Shown here: positions 31,934-40,472 of the stretch, piece after piece
Layout of the letters: each line of letters starts with the position of its first letter
Position numbering within the stretch: position 1 is the first letter of the stretch
NCBI RefSeq assembly: GCF_022811685.1
Contig: NZ_CP094532.1
Coordinates: 1,079,501 to 1,143,500, forward strand
DNA length: 64,000 nucleotides
Reading direction: 5' to 3'
Source of the DNA: Chryseobacterium suipulveris
Lineage (GTDB): Bacteria > Bacteroidota > Bacteroidia > Flavobacteriales > Weeksellaceae
Notes under the pieces: generated by a model
Told to the model about the DNA's origin: nothing
The model's database searches: none
What the model saw: the letters and a program-made list of their open reading frames with translations, nothing else
Position numbers and translations under genes: made by a program

Positions 31934-34900
31934 ATGAAACGTAGAATCTTCGTAGAAAAAAGAGGAATTTTCGACGTCGAAAGTCCAAAAATTTTTAATG
32001 AAATAAAGAATATCGTTCCCACAATTCAGAACGTCAAAATCTTTAACATTTACGACATTTTCGGACTGGATGATATTGAACTTAACAAAGTGATTTACAA
32101 TACGTTTGTGGATCCGGTTACCGACATCGTACATTTTGAGAATCCAGCGAAAAATCTGAATTTCGCCACGGAATTCTTACCCGGACAATACGATCAAAGA
32201 GCAGATTCCGCTGAACAGTGTATCGCACTTTTAACCGAAAATGAGAGAGCCACCGTTCGGAGCGGAAGATTAGTTGAGCTTTTCGGAGTGAACGAAAATG
32301 ATCTGGAAAAAATCAAAAACCACCTCATTAATAAAGTAGAATCTCAGGAAAAAGATCTGTCGATACTCGAAATTCCTGCCGAAGAAACCCCTGATGAAGT
32401 TGTTGTCCACGATGGTTTCAAGGATTTTTCAAAATCTGAATTGGAGGGTTTTTACCATAAACACGGTTTCGCTTTCGGGCTCGATGATTTGGAACACATT
32501 CAGAACTATTTCAAATCCGAGGACAGAAATCCAACCGAAACCGAACTCAAAGTTTTAGACACTTATTGGAGCGACCATTGCCGACATACTACTTTTGAAA
32601 CGGAACTTACTGATATTCAATTCAATGGTAAGTTTAAAGAAACGCTTGAAAACATTTTCAACGATTATCTGGAAAAAAGAAAATTCCTCGGTCGTGAAGC
32701 GAAACCGGTTTCACTAATGGATTTGGCAACGGTTTGCGCGAGATATTTCCACAAGACGGGAAAACTTGAAAACCTCGTTGTTTCAGACGAAATCAATGCA
32801 TGTACGATCGAAATCGAAGCAGAGTTTGATGGTAAAAAAGAACCGTGGTATCTTCTTTTCAAAAACGAAACCCACAATCACCCGACAGAAATCGAACCTT
32901 TTGGCGGTGCTTCCACTTGTTTGGGAGGTGCGATTCGTGATCCGTTGTCGGGTCGTGCATTTGTTTATCAGGCGATGCGGTTGACTGGAGCTGCGAATGT
33001 TCTGGAATCCGTTTCTGATACTTTGCCTGGAAAACTTCCGCAGCGAACCATCACAAAACAGGCGGCGAGCGGTTATTCTTCCTATGGAAACCAAATCGGT
33101 TTGGCGACGACTTTAGTAAATGAAATTTATCACGACGGCTACAAAGCTAAAAGAATGGAGGTCGGCTTCGTAGTCGGTGCTGTAAAAAAAGATTGGGTAC
33201 GAAGGGAAAAACCTGCAAAAGGCGACATCGTCATTTTATTGGGAGGTGCTACAGGAAGAGACGGAGTAGGCGGCGCGACGGGAAGTTCGAAAGAACAGGA
33301 CGAAACCTCGATCCACACGCTTTCTACGGAAGTGCAGAAAGGAAATGCGGTGGAAGAAAGAAAAATCCAGCGACTGTTTAGAAATCCTGAAGTCACCACA
33401 TTGATCAAGAAATCCAACGATTTCGGAGCGGGTGGGGTTTCTGTCGCGATTAGCGAAATCGCTGATTCTCTGGAAATTAACCTCGATATCCTTCCATTAA
33501 AATATGAAGGATTGAACGGAACCGAACTTGCCATTTCGGAATCTCAGGAAAGGATGGCGGTCGTGATTGAGCAAAAGGACAAAGACAAATTCATCAGATT
33601 CTGCGAGAACGAAAACATCAAAGCCGTAGAAGTTGCTAAGGTAACCGATTCGGGAAGGATGCAGATGTTTTGGAGAGGAAGCAAAATCGTGGACTTAAGC
33701 AGAGATTTTCTCGACACCAATGGTTGTGCGAAAAAACAGCATGCTTCGGTTTCACACTTGCAAGATGTTGATAATCAAAGTTTAAGCTTTAATAGGGATA
33801 ATTTCCTACAGCAGCTTTCAAAGAAAAATGTGGCTTCACAAAAAGGTCTTGTCGAAATGTTTGATGCTTCGGTCGGCGGAACCACTGTTGCAATGCCTTT
33901 TGGCGGGAAATACCAATTGACGGAAACTGAGGGAAGTGTCCAGACTTTACCGATTTTAAATGCAAAAGATATCGAAACCGTTTCTTTGGCAAGTTGGGGA
34001 TTCGATGCTGAAATTTCTTCCCAAAACTCGATGATCGGTGCTGCGAACGCCGTGGTAGAAAGCGTTGCAAAAGTTGTCGCGATGGGCGGTAATTACAAAA
34101 ATATCCGTTTAAGCTTCCAGGAGTATTTTGAAAAAATGGGCAATAACCCGGAAAAATGGGGGAAACCTTTGGCGTCGCTTCTCGGTGCTTATGATGCGCA
34201 GATGAATTTCGAACTCGCCGCAATCGGGGGGAAAGATTCGATGAGCGGGACTTATCAGAATTTGAACGTTCCGCCAACGTTGATTTCTTTTGCGTGTGCA
34301 AATGGTGAAAAGAAGAATATCATTTCACCAGAACTGAAAAAAGAAGGAAACAAACTTTATCTTTTCAACCACATTCCGCAGGAAAACGGTTTGCCTGATT
34401 ACGAAAAACTGAAGACGGTTTTCGATTTTGTTCACGAAAATATCAAGTCGGGAAAAATAGTTTCGGTGAAGACAATCAGGGAAGGTGGAGTTGCAGTGGC
34501 GTTGGCGAAAATGAGTTTCGGGAACCAACTCGGTGCAGAAATTTCAGTGGATGAACAATTGCTTTTAACCAAAAATATCGGAAGTTTCATTATTGAAAGC
34601 GATGGTGAATTAGAAAATAATTTGCTTCAATTAATAGGAGAGATAAACAGTAGTAAAACATTAAAAATAAATAATTTAGAGTTTTTTATAAAAAATTTAC
34701 TTGAAGTATGGAACGGAACTTTCGAGGAGCTTTTCCCTACCAAAGAATCGGACAAAATCGTGGTGGAAATCGACCACAAATTAAACTCTACAAATCCTCG
34801 ATCGATTCAAATTCTGAAACACGGAATTGCGAAACCCAAAGTGTTCGTTCCTGTTTTTCCTGGTACGAATTGCGAATACGAAACCCAAAATGCATTCAGA

Positions 34901-35623
34901 AAAGAAGGCGCCGAAGTTTCAAGTTTACCATTAATAAATCTTAACCATCAACTTTTAAATGAAAGTTTGGACGCGTGGATTTCTGAGATCGAGCAGTCGC
35001 AGATTTTGGTATTCTCGGGTGGATTTTCTGCAGGTGACGAACCCGACGGTTCAGCGAAATTCATTGTGAATGTCCTTAAAAATGAGAAGATGAAAAATGC
35101 CGTTCACCGACTTTTGGAAAGGGACGGGATGATTCTCGGAATCTGCAACGGATTTCAGGCACTCGTGAAATCGGGACTTTTACCTTATGGAGAAATCCGC
35201 GATTTGGATGAAAATTCTCCCACTCTGGCGCACAACGCAATCGGTCGACATATCTCGCAAATGGTGAATGTGAAGGTCGTGAATGACGATTCGCCGTGGT
35301 TGAAGGGAATGAAAGACCAGGTGTTTACGATCCCGATTTCTCACGGAGAAGGAAGATTCATGGCTTCGGAAAATCTGATCAAGGAGCTGTACGAAAACGG
35401 ACAAATTGCGACGCAGTACATTGATTTTGAGGGAAATATTGCACACGGAATGCCGTTTAATCCCAACAATTCGCTGTTTGGTATTGAAGGAGTGACTTCA
35501 CTTTCAGGAAAAATATTCGGGAGAATGGGGCATCCTGAAAGGTTTGCGGAAGGTTTGCTGAAAAATATTCCAACCGCGAATTACCACAATATCTTTAAGA
35601 ATGGCGTTGAATATTTCAGGTAG
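31934..35623 (+). CDS. purL: Phosphoribosylformylglycinamidine synthase, single-chain form
   Basis: The 1229-residue enzyme makes FGAM from FGAR, glutamine and ATP, the fourth step of purine synthesis. Order: N-terminal domain and linker (SDHCRHTTF near 212-220), ATP-binding AIRS-like core (NETHNHPTEIEPFGGASTC, GATGRDGVGGATGSS, GGKDSMSGT), and a C-terminal class I glutamine amidotransferase (VFPGTNCEYETQNAF, GICNGFQAL) with C1071, H1200 and E1202 as triad. This is the large E. coli-like form with fused glutaminase, not the PurS/Q/L split form. It is slightly shorter than the E. coli protein. A GATCGC palindrome begins at its stop codon. Confidence 0.97.
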   Translation: MKRRIFVEKRGIFDVESPKIFNEIKNIVPTIQNVKIFNIYDIFGLDDIELNKVIYNTFVDPVTDIVHFENPAKNLNFATEFLPGQYDQRADSAEQCIALLTENERATVRSGRLVELFGVNENDLEKIKNHLINKVESQEKDLSILEIPAEETPDEVVVHDGFKDFSKSELEGFYHKHGFAFGLDDLEHIQNYFKSEDRNPTETELKVLDTYWSDHCRHTTFETELTDIQFNGKFKETLENIFNDYLEKRKFLGREAKPVSLMDLATVCARYFHKTGKLENLVVSDEINACTIEIEAEFDGKKEPWYLLFKNETHNHPTEIEPFGGASTCLGGAIRDPLSGRAFVYQAMRLTGAANVLESVSDTLPGKLPQRTITKQAASGYSSYGNQIGLATTLVNEIYHDGYKAKRMEVGFVVGAVKKDWVRREKPAKGDIVILLGGATGRDGVGGATGSSKEQDETSIHTLSTEVQKGNAVEERKIQRLFRNPEVTTLIKKSNDFGAGGVSVAISEIADSLEINLDILPLKYEGLNGTELAISESQERMAVVIEQKDKDKFIRFCENENIKAVEVAKVTDSGRMQMFWRGSKIVDLSRDFLDTNGCAKKQHASVSHLQDVDNQSLSFNRDNFLQQLSKKNVASQKGLVEMFDASVGGTTVAMPFGGKYQLTETEGSVQTLPILNAKDIETVSLASWGFDAEISSQNSMIGAANAVVESVAKVVAMGGNYKNIRLSFQEYFEKMGNNPEKWGKPLASLLGAYDAQMNFELAAIGGKDSMSGTYQNLNVPPTLISFACANGEKKNIISPELKKEGNKLYLFNHIPQENGLPDYEKLKTVFDFVHENIKSGKIVSVKTIREGGVAVALAKMSFGNQLGAEISVDEQLLLTKNIGSFIIESDGELENNLLQLIGEINSSKTLKINNLEFFIKNLLEVWNGTFEELFPTKESDKIVVEIDHKLNSTNPRSIQILKHGIAKPKVFVPVFPGTNCEYETQNAFRKEGAEVSSLPLINLNHQLLNESLDAWISEIEQSQILVFSGGFSAGDEPDGSAKFIVNVLKNEKMKNAVHRLLERDGMILGICNGFQALVKSGLLPYGEIRDLDENSPTLAHNAIGRHISQMVNVKVVNDDSPWLKGMKDQVFTIPISHGEGRFMASENLIKELYENGQIATQYIDFEGNIAHGMPFNPNNSLFGIEGVTSLSGKIFGRMGHPERFAEGLLKNIPTANYHNIFKNGVEYFR

Positions 35624-35624
35624 G

Positions 35625-35642
35625 GACAAATCGCGATTTGTT
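35625..35642. repeat. GATCGC-family palindrome, second copy
   Basis: ACAAATCGCGATTTGT (35626-35641) is a perfect palindrome preceded by TAGGG; the flanking G-T pair extends it. Compared with the copy behind lpdA (10420-10439) it has A for G on the left and T for C on the right, a paired change. Confidence 0.75.
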
Positions 35643-35655
35643 CATCAAAAAATAA

Positions 35656-35762
35656 TATAAGTCAATTCGCTAATATTTAGTAATTATAAGTTTTTTCGCT
35701 TATATTTGGTTGTTATAAGTTATTTTACTTATATTTGTGGATTATAAGCAAAAGTGCTTATG
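35656..35762 (+). promoter_or_regulatory. Operator array with promoter in front of satD
   Basis: Four palindromes start every 29 bases at 35656, 35685, 35714 and 35743. Copies 2 and 3 are TATAAG-N8-CTTATA, copy 1 has one mismatch (CTAATA), and copy 4 is TATAAGC...GCTTATG. Copies 2 and 3 run directly into TATATTTG (35701-35708 and 35730-35737), the -7 consensus. For the second, TTG at 35710-35712 with a 17-base spacer completes the promoter, giving a start near 35744 inside copy 4. A repressor on copies 3 and 4 would block the polymerase. SatD, encoded just downstream, carries an HTH and is the obvious candidate. Confidence 0.75.
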
Positions 35763-35770
35763 AAATGATT

Positions 35771-36379
35771 ATGAAAGCTGTAATTACTGGCGACATCGTA
35801 AATTCACAGGAAGCAGATTCCGAAAATTGGCTGCCCAAACTAAAGCAGCTTCTTGAAAAATGGGGAAAAACGCCAACTGATTGGGAAATTTACAGAGGCG
35901 ATGAATTTCAACTCAAATGTGATATTGAGGAAGTTTTCTGGACGGCTTTAACCATCAAGTCATTAGTGAAACAATTTGAAAATCTGGACGTTAGAATTGC
36001 GATAGGTATCGGTGAAGAACAATATTCCTCCGAAAAAATCACAGAATCTAACGGAACGGCGTATGTGCATTCAGGAAGGTTGCTCAACGAGATTAAGAAC
36101 GAGGGGAAAACTTTTGCCATTAGAACTCCAGACGAAACAATTAACGCTGATTTAGGTATTCTGTTCAAGTGGTGTTCGCTGGATTTTGATTCCTGGACGA
36201 TCGCTGTTTCAGAAATCGTACATTTGTTGATGCTGGACAAAAATCTGACTCAAGATGACTTGGCAAAAAAATTGGGTATCTCTCAGTCGTCTGTAAGTCA
36301 AAGAATTAAACGGGCAAATCTGGACCTAATTCTGGAAACCGACCAGTATTTCCGCAAAAAAATAGCTGAATTGAAATGA
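35771..36379 (+). CDS. satD: SatD-family protein with C-terminal helix-turn-helix
   Basis: From the ATG at 35771 the protein has 202 residues. The N-terminal SatD domain (about 1-145) has MKAVITGDIVNSQ, WEIYRGDEFQLKCD, VRIAIGIGEEQY and GTAYVHSGRLLNE. The C-terminus (about 150-190) is a helix-turn-helix, LTQDDLAKKLGISQSSVSQRI, of sigma-factor or MarR-like type. SatD proteins are named after an acid-tolerance operon of streptococci, but their biochemistry is unknown. The ATG at 35765 is an alternative start. The gene ends in an ATGA overlap with the DUF3307 gene, so the two are coupled. The operator array upstream suggests autoregulation. Confidence 0.85.
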   Translation: MKAVITGDIVNSQEADSENWLPKLKQLLEKWGKTPTDWEIYRGDEFQLKCDIEEVFWTALTIKSLVKQFENLDVRIAIGIGEEQYSSEKITESNGTAYVHSGRLLNEIKNEGKTFAIRTPDETINADLGILFKWCSLDFDSWTIAVSEIVHLLMLDKNLTQDDLAKKLGISQSSVSQRIKRANLDLILETDQYFRKKIAELK

Positions 36380-37077
36380 TTTTCACTCCACTCATATTGG
36401 CACATTTGCTTGGCGACTTCCTACTGCAGCCAACTTCCTGGGTCGCCGATAAGGAGCGGAAAAAAGAGCGCAGCATCTATCTTTACTTCCACATTCTGAT
36501 CCACATCGTTTTGGTGCTGATTCTTCTGTGGGACCTACAGCTTTGTTGGATTGCCGCAATCATCGGAGTTACTCATTTTTTCATCGATTTGGCGAAACTG
36601 CGATTGCAAACCCCGAAAAACAAAAGAACTTGGTTTTTTGCTGACCAGCTGCTTCATATATTGGTAATCGTCTTATTATCAGTATTTTATTATCCCTACT
36701 TCAAGTGGGAAGATTTCTTCAACCACGAAAATCTGAAACTGATTTCGGCAGTCGTTTTCCTCACCGTTCCGAGTTCGATCATCATCAAAACCTTAATTTC
36801 CATTTGGACTCCGGTCACTGTTGACCACAGCAAAGTGCGGACGGAATCACTCGTCAATGCCGGAAAATACATCGGGATTCTCGAGCGGCTTTTGGTTTTC
36901 GTGTTCATCATCGTCAATCATTGGGAAGGAGTGGGATTTATGATCGCCGCAAAATCGGTGTTCAGGTTCAGTGATTTGGCGGAAGCAAAACAGCGCAAAC
37001 TCACCGAATACGTACTGATCGGAACATTGCTGAGTTTCGGAATTGCAGTACTGACGGGGATTTTAATTAAGATTTAG
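36376..37077 (+). CDS. DUF3307 multi-spanning membrane protein
   Basis: The 233-residue inner-membrane protein has about six hydrophobic helices (near 1-18, 37-55, 57-75, 90-112, 125-145 and 205-232). It carries the DUF3307 motifs HLLGDFLLQPTSWVADK at the N-terminus, HFFIDLAKLR in the middle and FFADQLLH. The conserved histidines and aspartates inside or near membrane helices recall metal- or lipid-active membrane enzymes, but the function is unknown. It overlaps satD by four bases, an association common in Bacteroidetes and Firmicutes. Expression should follow the satD operator. Confidence 0.87.
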   Translation: MIFTPLILAHLLGDFLLQPTSWVADKERKKERSIYLYFHILIHIVLVLILLWDLQLCWIAAIIGVTHFFIDLAKLRLQTPKNKRTWFFADQLLHILVIVLLSVFYYPYFKWEDFFNHENLKLISAVVFLTVPSSIIIKTLISIWTPVTVDHSKVRTESLVNAGKYIGILERLLVFVFIIVNHWEGVGFMIAAKSVFRFSDLAEAKQRKLTEYVLIGTLLSFGIAVLTGILIKI

Positions 37078-37101
37078 AATGTTAAGATTTGATACCTATG
37101 A

Positions 37102-37155
37102 AATAAATCGAAATTTGCTCCCTTTAGGGACGGGGTAATCAAATTTAGGTTTATT
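37102..37155 (+). repeat. CCCTTTAGGG-core structured repeat, copy B
   Basis: Arm AATAAATCGAAATTTG, core CTCCCTTTAGGGACGGGGTA plus AT, arm CAAATTTAGGTTTATT. The arms pair at 13 of 16 positions. Compared with copy A the inner arm ends changed from TTCG/CGAA to TTTG/CAAA, keeping the pair. It lies between the DUF3307 gene and purC. Confidence 0.75.
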
Positions 37156-37214
37156 GAAAAAATCTAAACAGGTTTTTAAATATAAAAGAAAGAAATAATT
37201 CAAGTAAAAGTAAA

Positions 37215-37934
37215 ATGACTAAAGGTAAAATGCTTTACGAAGGGAAAGCAAAACAGGTTTTCGAAACCGATCATCCGAATGAAGTCATCGTTCGTTTCAA
37301 AGACGATGCAACCGCCTTCAACGCTCAGAAAAAAGGAAGCGTGGATTTGAAAGGGGAGATGAACAACGCCATCACGACCTTGATTTTCGAATACCTGAAT
37401 GAGAAAGGAATTCCCACCCACTTCATCAAAAAGCTGGATGAAAGAGAGCAGCTCGTGAAAAAAGTGAAAATAATTCCTTTGGAAATGGTGGTTCGCAACT
37501 ATTCCGCAGGAAGTATGGCGCAAAGGTTGGGTGTGGAAGAAGGCGTCAAATCGCCTGTCACGATTTTCGACATCTGCTATAAAAAAGACGAGTTGGGAGA
37601 TCCGCTTATCAACGACCACCACGCAGTTTTTCTGGGTGCGGCAACGTATGAGGAACTCGACGAGATGTATGAGTTGACTGCAGACATTAACGAAATCCTT
37701 ATCGACCTTTTCGACAAAATGAATATTATTTTGGTCGACTTTAAAATCGAACTCGGCAAAACTGCTGACGGAAAAATTGTTTTGGCAGATGAAATCTCTC
37801 CCGACACTTGCCGACTTTGGGATAAAGACACGATGAAGAAACTCGACAAAGACCGGTTCCGCCGCGATTTAGGCGAAGTGACCGAGGCGTACGTCGAAAT
37901 TTATGAGCGACTGAAAAAAGTTTTGAACAAATAA
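37215..37934 (+). CDS. purC: SAICAR synthase
   Basis: The 239-residue ATP-grasp-like enzyme joins aspartate to CAIR, step eight of de novo purine synthesis. It has the P-loop-like [12 protein letters not shown] at 7-18, [28 protein letters not shown] and [14 protein letters not shown] near 193-206, all standard for PurC. Length is normal for the short bacterial form. purF follows after 17 bases, so the two are probably one transcript. A structured repeat and a short AG-rich stretch precede it. Confidence 0.96.
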   Translation: MTKGKMLYEGKAKQVFETDHPNEVIVRFKDDATAFNAQKKGSVDLKGEMNNAITTLIFEYLNEKGIPTHFIKKLDEREQLVKKVKIIPLEMVVRNYSAGSMAQRLGVEEGVKSPVTIFDICYKKDELGDPLINDHHAVFLGAATYEELDEMYELTADINEILIDLFDKMNIILVDFKIELGKTADGKIVLADEISPDTCRLWDKDTMKKLDKDRFRRDLGEVTEAYVEIYERLKKVLNK

Positions 37935-37951
37935 TTTTTGCAGCAGTAAAA

Positions 37952-39439
37952 ATGAAAGATTTACAACAAAAGAAAGAAAATTATTTAAACCGTTTCAAAA
38001 CCGAAATCTACGGCAGAAATCTTATGAAGACCGATGAACCGCTGGATTCGCCGACTGAAGAATGTGGGATTTTCGGACTTTATTCCGAGAACGACCTGGA
38101 TACTTTTTCGCTGTCGCAGTTTGGGCTTTTCGCATTGCAGCACCGCGGTCAGGAAGCGTGCGGAATTTCGGTGATGAACAAGGGGCGGATTTTCAATATC
38201 AAAGATGAGGGACTGGTTCTGGACGTTTATAAAGACATTCGCGAACCCGAAACTTTCATGGGAAATTCTGCGATCGGACACACGAGATACACGACTGCAG
38301 GCGACAAGAAAAAATACAATTTCCAGCCGTTCTTTGCCAAGAATGAATACGACCAGATTATCCTTTCCATCGCACATAACGGGAATTTGACCAACGCCAG
38401 AAAACTCAAAGCCGAACTCGAGGAGGAAGGAGTGGTTTTCAAGGCAACTTCCGATTCGGAGGTGATTCTTCGACTGATCCAGAAGAATCTTGATTTAGGT
38501 TTAAGAGGTGCAATCAAAGCGACGATGGATAAGATCGAAGGCGCTTATTCGGTTGTGGGAATGACGCGAAACAAGTTTTTTGCATTCCGCGATTTCCACG
38601 GGATCCGTCCTTTGGTTTTGGGCGCGATCGACGAGAAAACCTTTGTTGCTGCTTCCGAATCTGTCGCGTTAGACGCGGTTGGAGCGCAATATATGCGCGA
38701 CATTCTTCCTGGAGAAATTGTCTTTACCAGTGAAAACGAGCCAGGTTTGCAAAGCTTTTTAGTCAAAGAAGATTGTGAGCGCAGGATCTGTGCTTTTGAA
38801 TATATTTATTTTGCGAGACCTGACTCTACTTTGGAGGGAATCAATGTGCACGAAGTCCGCGAGAAATCTGGGGAGAAAATTTGGGAACAGGCACCAGTTG
38901 AAGCCGATATCGTAATCGGCGTTCCCGATTCTGGAGTTCCGGCGGCGATTGGTTTTTCTAAGGCATCGGGAATTCCGTTCCGTCCGGTTTTGATCAAAAA
39001 TCGTTATGTTGGGCGAAGTTTCATTATTCCTACTCAGGATATGCGCGAAAGAATCGTGAACCTTAAACTGAACCCGATCGTTTCTGAAATCAAAGGGAAA
39101 AGGGTAGTGATCATCGACGATTCCATTGTTCGCGGAACGACCTCGAAACGTTTGGTGAAAATTCTGAAAGATGCGGGTGTGAAGGAAATCCACTTCCGAA
39201 GTGTTTCCCCGCCGATCATCGCGCCGTGTTATCTTGGAATTGACACGCCTTCGAAAGACGACCTGATTTCAGCAAATATGAGCAAAGAGGAACTGAGAAA
39301 ATATCTCGGCGTCGATTCTTTGGAATTCCTGAGTATGGAAAATCTGATCGAGATCCTGGGAAGTGACAACCACTGTTTTGGTTGCTTTACCGAGAAATAT
39401 CCCGTTCCGAAAGGGGATGATGAAAGTTTGTTTAATTAA
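37952..39439 (+). CDS. purF: Amidophosphoribosyltransferase
   Basis: The 495-residue enzyme makes phosphoribosylamine from PRPP and glutamine, the committed purine step. The N-terminal Ntn-hydrolase domain has its nucleophile C38 in EECGIFGLYS, so 37 residues would be removed by self-cleavage. Further motifs are HRGQEACGI, HNGNLTNA and the PRPP loop VVIIDDSIVRGTTSKR. Four cysteines in RICAFEYIYFARPDS, APCYLGID and HCFGCF match the [4Fe-4S] ligands of the Bacillus subtilis enzyme, so an oxygen-sensitive cluster is likely. A start at the internal MKTDEP (38024) is possible but the longer form fits relatives. A terminator follows. Confidence 0.95.
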   Translation: MKDLQQKKENYLNRFKTEIYGRNLMKTDEPLDSPTEECGIFGLYSENDLDTFSLSQFGLFALQHRGQEACGISVMNKGRIFNIKDEGLVLDVYKDIREPETFMGNSAIGHTRYTTAGDKKKYNFQPFFAKNEYDQIILSIAHNGNLTNARKLKAELEEEGVVFKATSDSEVILRLIQKNLDLGLRGAIKATMDKIEGAYSVVGMTRNKFFAFRDFHGIRPLVLGAIDEKTFVAASESVALDAVGAQYMRDILPGEIVFTSENEPGLQSFLVKEDCERRICAFEYIYFARPDSTLEGINVHEVREKSGEKIWEQAPVEADIVIGVPDSGVPAAIGFSKASGIPFRPVLIKNRYVGRSFIIPTQDMRERIVNLKLNPIVSEIKGKRVVIIDDSIVRGTTSKRLVKILKDAGVKEIHFRSVSPPIIAPCYLGIDTPSKDDLISANMSKEELRKYLGVDSLEFLSMENLIEILGSDNHCFGCFTEKYPVPKGDDESLFN

Positions 39440-39469
39440 GAAAATTCACTAAAGGAATATAAAAAAGAA

Positions 39470-39500
39470 AAAGGTTGGGAGCAATTTCCCAACCTTCTCT
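39470..39500 (+). terminator. Terminator behind purF
   Basis: AAGGTTGGGA (39471-39480) pairs with TTCCCAACCTT (39486-39496) around a short loop, in an A-rich then T-rich context between convergent purF and the barrel gene. It could serve both. Confidence 0.8.
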
Positions 39501-39529
39501 ATTAAGTGAAATTAAATGATGTTTCTTAA

Positions 39530-40177
39530 TTAGAATTTGTAATTCAAACCAACTTGGAAAACGTTGTTCTTCACTGCGTCACCGTTGTTGTTTTTAACAA
39601 TATCTGTAAATCCAGCAACATATCTTGCGTTAACTCCGATATTCGGCGTGAAATAGTAACCTGCACCTAATCCTACTCCAAAGTTGAATCCGTTCAAATT
39701 GTCTTTGATGTCGTCTGATCCAGAAGAAGAAGATGTTGTGGTCGATGTACCTGTTGTAGTAGTAGTTGTAACTTCACCTTTTGTTTTTCCGCTTAGGAGA
39801 AGACCGAATTCTGGACCTGCTTCAAGGTAGAAAGATGGAGTAGCATTGTACTGGAACATTACTGGTAAAGCCAAATAATCTAGAATGGTTGAACCCGTAG
39901 TTTTTCTTGTAATTGTAGTTCCTCCACTAGTTGCTGTAGAGGTATTGGTAGCTTTGTTACCGTATTGCGAATAAATCAATTCCGGCTGAATGCTAAAGTT
40001 TTCCGCGATTGGAGCGTTCATAAAAACCCCTGCGTTAAACCCAACCTTTGCTTTTGCATCATCCATGGAAGAAGTTTTTGACAAAGAGGAAACATTCATA
40101 CCTGCTTTTAATCCAAACTGTTGTGCAAATGTCAATGAACTCATTGCGATCGCTGCACCTAAAAATAACTTTTTCAT
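39530..40177 (-). CDS. Outer-membrane beta-barrel protein, porin/PorT-like
   Basis: The 215-residue protein has a signal peptide (MKKLFLGAAIAMSSLTFAQQ, cleaved near 18-19) and then alternating beta strands typical of small eight-stranded barrels: FGLKAGMNVSSL, VGFNAGVFMNAP, SIQPELIYSQYG, YLALPVMFQYN, and a C-terminal VGLNYKF ending in phenylalanine. One outside loop is extremely threonine/serine-rich (about 137-155). Such barrels are widespread in Bacteroidetes with unknown individual roles. It stands alone and converges on purF. Confidence 0.85.
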   Translation of the reverse strand: MKKLFLGAAIAMSSLTFAQQFGLKAGMNVSSLSKTSSMDDAKAKVGFNAGVFMNAPIAENFSIQPELIYSQYGNKATNTSTATSGGTTITRKTTGSTILDYLALPVMFQYNATPSFYLEAGPEFGLLLSGKTKGEVTTTTTTGTSTTTSSSSGSDDIKDNLNGFNFGVGLGAGYYFTPNIGVNARYVAGFTDIVKNNNGDAVKNNVFQVGLNYKF

Positions 40178-40472
40178 AATTTTAAATTTTCGATGTTTTT
40201 TTTGCTTTTTTGATAATCGTAACTTTTTGATGGAAGTGAAAATTTACTTTCAATCTAAAAGTCCGGTTATCATTGCAATTTTAAATTTTGTTTTACGGGT
40301 TGAGTAAGACAAACGGTGTGCCAAAACAGAAAATTATGGAAGGTTTTTGAAGTTAAGTTTAACTGTATAATTTAGTAAATTATTGATTTTCAATCAGTTT
40401 TGATGTGTATAAGAAAAGGTGTTTAATATTGTTGTTTTTAATTCCAAAAAACACATAAAGTAACTTTTATCC
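40178..40472. other. 295-base gene-free spacer
   Basis: AT-rich sequence between the barrel gene start and the aroB stop, both on the minus strand. It must hold the barrel promoter, but no full TAnnTTTG match was found (TAAATTTT is nearest). No stable hairpin or open frame is convincing. Confidence 0.5.

Noticed and set aside
33789..34301. 170-residue minus-strand open frame inside purL
   Set aside because: It overlaps the conserved AIRS-like core of purL in antisense; no motif of its own.
35656..35762. Possible CRISPR or simple VNTR
   Set aside because: The period is regular, but what is conserved is a palindrome plus -7 box in a promoter position; spacers are too short for CRISPR.
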